DNA from: Clavelina lepadiformis
Taxonomy: Eukaryota; Chordata; Ascidiacea; Aplousobranchia; Clavelinidae
NCBI RefSeq assembly: GCF_947623445.1
Contig: NC_135242.1
Coordinates: 21,638,001-21,702,000 of the forward strand
Length of the DNA stretch: 64,000 nucleotides
Direction of reading: 5' to 3'
Below, piece by piece: positions 63,466-64,000 of the stretch. The position numbers and the translations under genes were made by a program. The notes under the pieces were generated by a model. That model searched no databases, was not told the DNA's origin, and saw only the letters and a program-made list of their open reading frames with translations. Every line of letters starts with the position of its first letter. Positions within the stretch are counted from its first letter, which is position 1.

Positions 63466-64000
63466 CTATTTCTCACAAACAAAGTCTAAGCAAACAAAAG
63501 CTATGATATTATATATTATACAATGTGTAATCAGCATATGTAAGCTAGGGCAATAAAAACTACATGCAAAAACATACAGATTTAAAATAATTTCAACTTA
63601 AAAGTCCATGCACTGCAGTAAGATATCTCTTGAGGTAATTCTGTACAAGCATATTTACCACATACCACATAATAGCAGCTTTTCAAGTACTGCTGCTAAA
63701 CTAACAAGACGATGAAGATCCTTCAAGGAATTTAACTCGAGTAAAACTTGATCCATTCTATTAGCATCAGAAAAATGTACAGACCATGACACAGCTTTTT
63801 CCCTTTTCATTTCATTAAATGATGGTAATGGAGTATCAAATGATATATCTTTTCTGAAATTTTAAAAATAACAAAAGTTGATTCATACTGTCATAAATGA
63901 TATTACCAGTCTTCCACTTCATTTGAAGTATGATACAATATCTATAAAATAGATACGCGTATTAGCCTACTTACCTTTGCAACAGGCTCTTCATAGCACA
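63466..64000 (-). CDS. 3' end of an unrecognised gene running off the right edge
   Basis: Exons, in gene order: 64000-63975 (partial; ends AMKSLLQR) and 63853-63666. They are joined in phase 2 by a strong GTAAGT donor and encode helical sequence such as FNEMKREKAVSWSVHFSDAN, then QVLLELNSLKDLHRLV. A GTATGT donor follows, and the likely last exon is 63485-63466 (DFVCEK then TAG). The last exon is the weakest part. I recognise no family. It sits about 50 bp upstream of the ZBTB start on the same strand. Confidence 0.5.

Overview
This is a 64 kb piece of a compact, AT-rich animal genome. Genes are multi-exon with consensus GT-AG introns mostly 70-900 bp long, and bilaterian-specific genes are present (LZIC, ARL14EP, a ZBTB-type factor, a GT31 glycosyltransferase, a FANCG-like gene). 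Clustered multi-CUB secreted proteins, very short introns and one operon-like pair suggest an ascidian tunicate such as Ciona. That is an inference from style and gene content, not proof. I built gene models by chaining exons whose splice sites and phases agree.

Region 1 (1-27.4 kb) is a cluster of four secreted CUB-domain genes. Gene A (minus, cut by the left edge), gene B (plus, 5266-11025) and gene C (plus, 11758-18406) are paralogs. B and C have 20 exons each, with almost identical exon lengths and phases. Each encodes a signal peptide, an N-terminal module of about 200 residues with eleven conserved cysteines that I do not recognise, and then seven CUB modules (three visible in A). A and B are head to head, sharing a 1.2 kb spacer. 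Gene D (22434-27424) lacks the N-terminal module and is a plain 680-residue, six-CUB protein. The 18.4-22.4 kb stretch has no gene I can see.

Region 2 (27.4-33.3 kb) is gene-poor. It holds a 2 kb DNA transposon with inverted ends of about 100 bp, a TTA duplication and a transposase-like ORF broken by two nonsense codons.

Region 3 (33.4-48.6 kb) holds LZIC (plus) converging on a FANCG-like helical-repeat gene (minus), a GNAT/arylalkylamine N-acetyltransferase-like gene (minus), an unrecognised type II membrane protein (minus), a MYADM-like protein with two MARVEL modules (plus) and ARL14EP (plus).

Region 4 (47.5-56.6 kb) is rich in repeats: a fold-back element, several hAT-like non-autonomous elements (some with 8-bp duplications) and a tRNA-derived SINE-like family. 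They surround a complete GT31 galactosyltransferase-like gene (minus).

Region 5 (57.2-64 kb) is a BTB/12-zinc-finger gene (minus). Just upstream, about 50 bp away on the same strand, the 3' end of another gene runs off the right edge.
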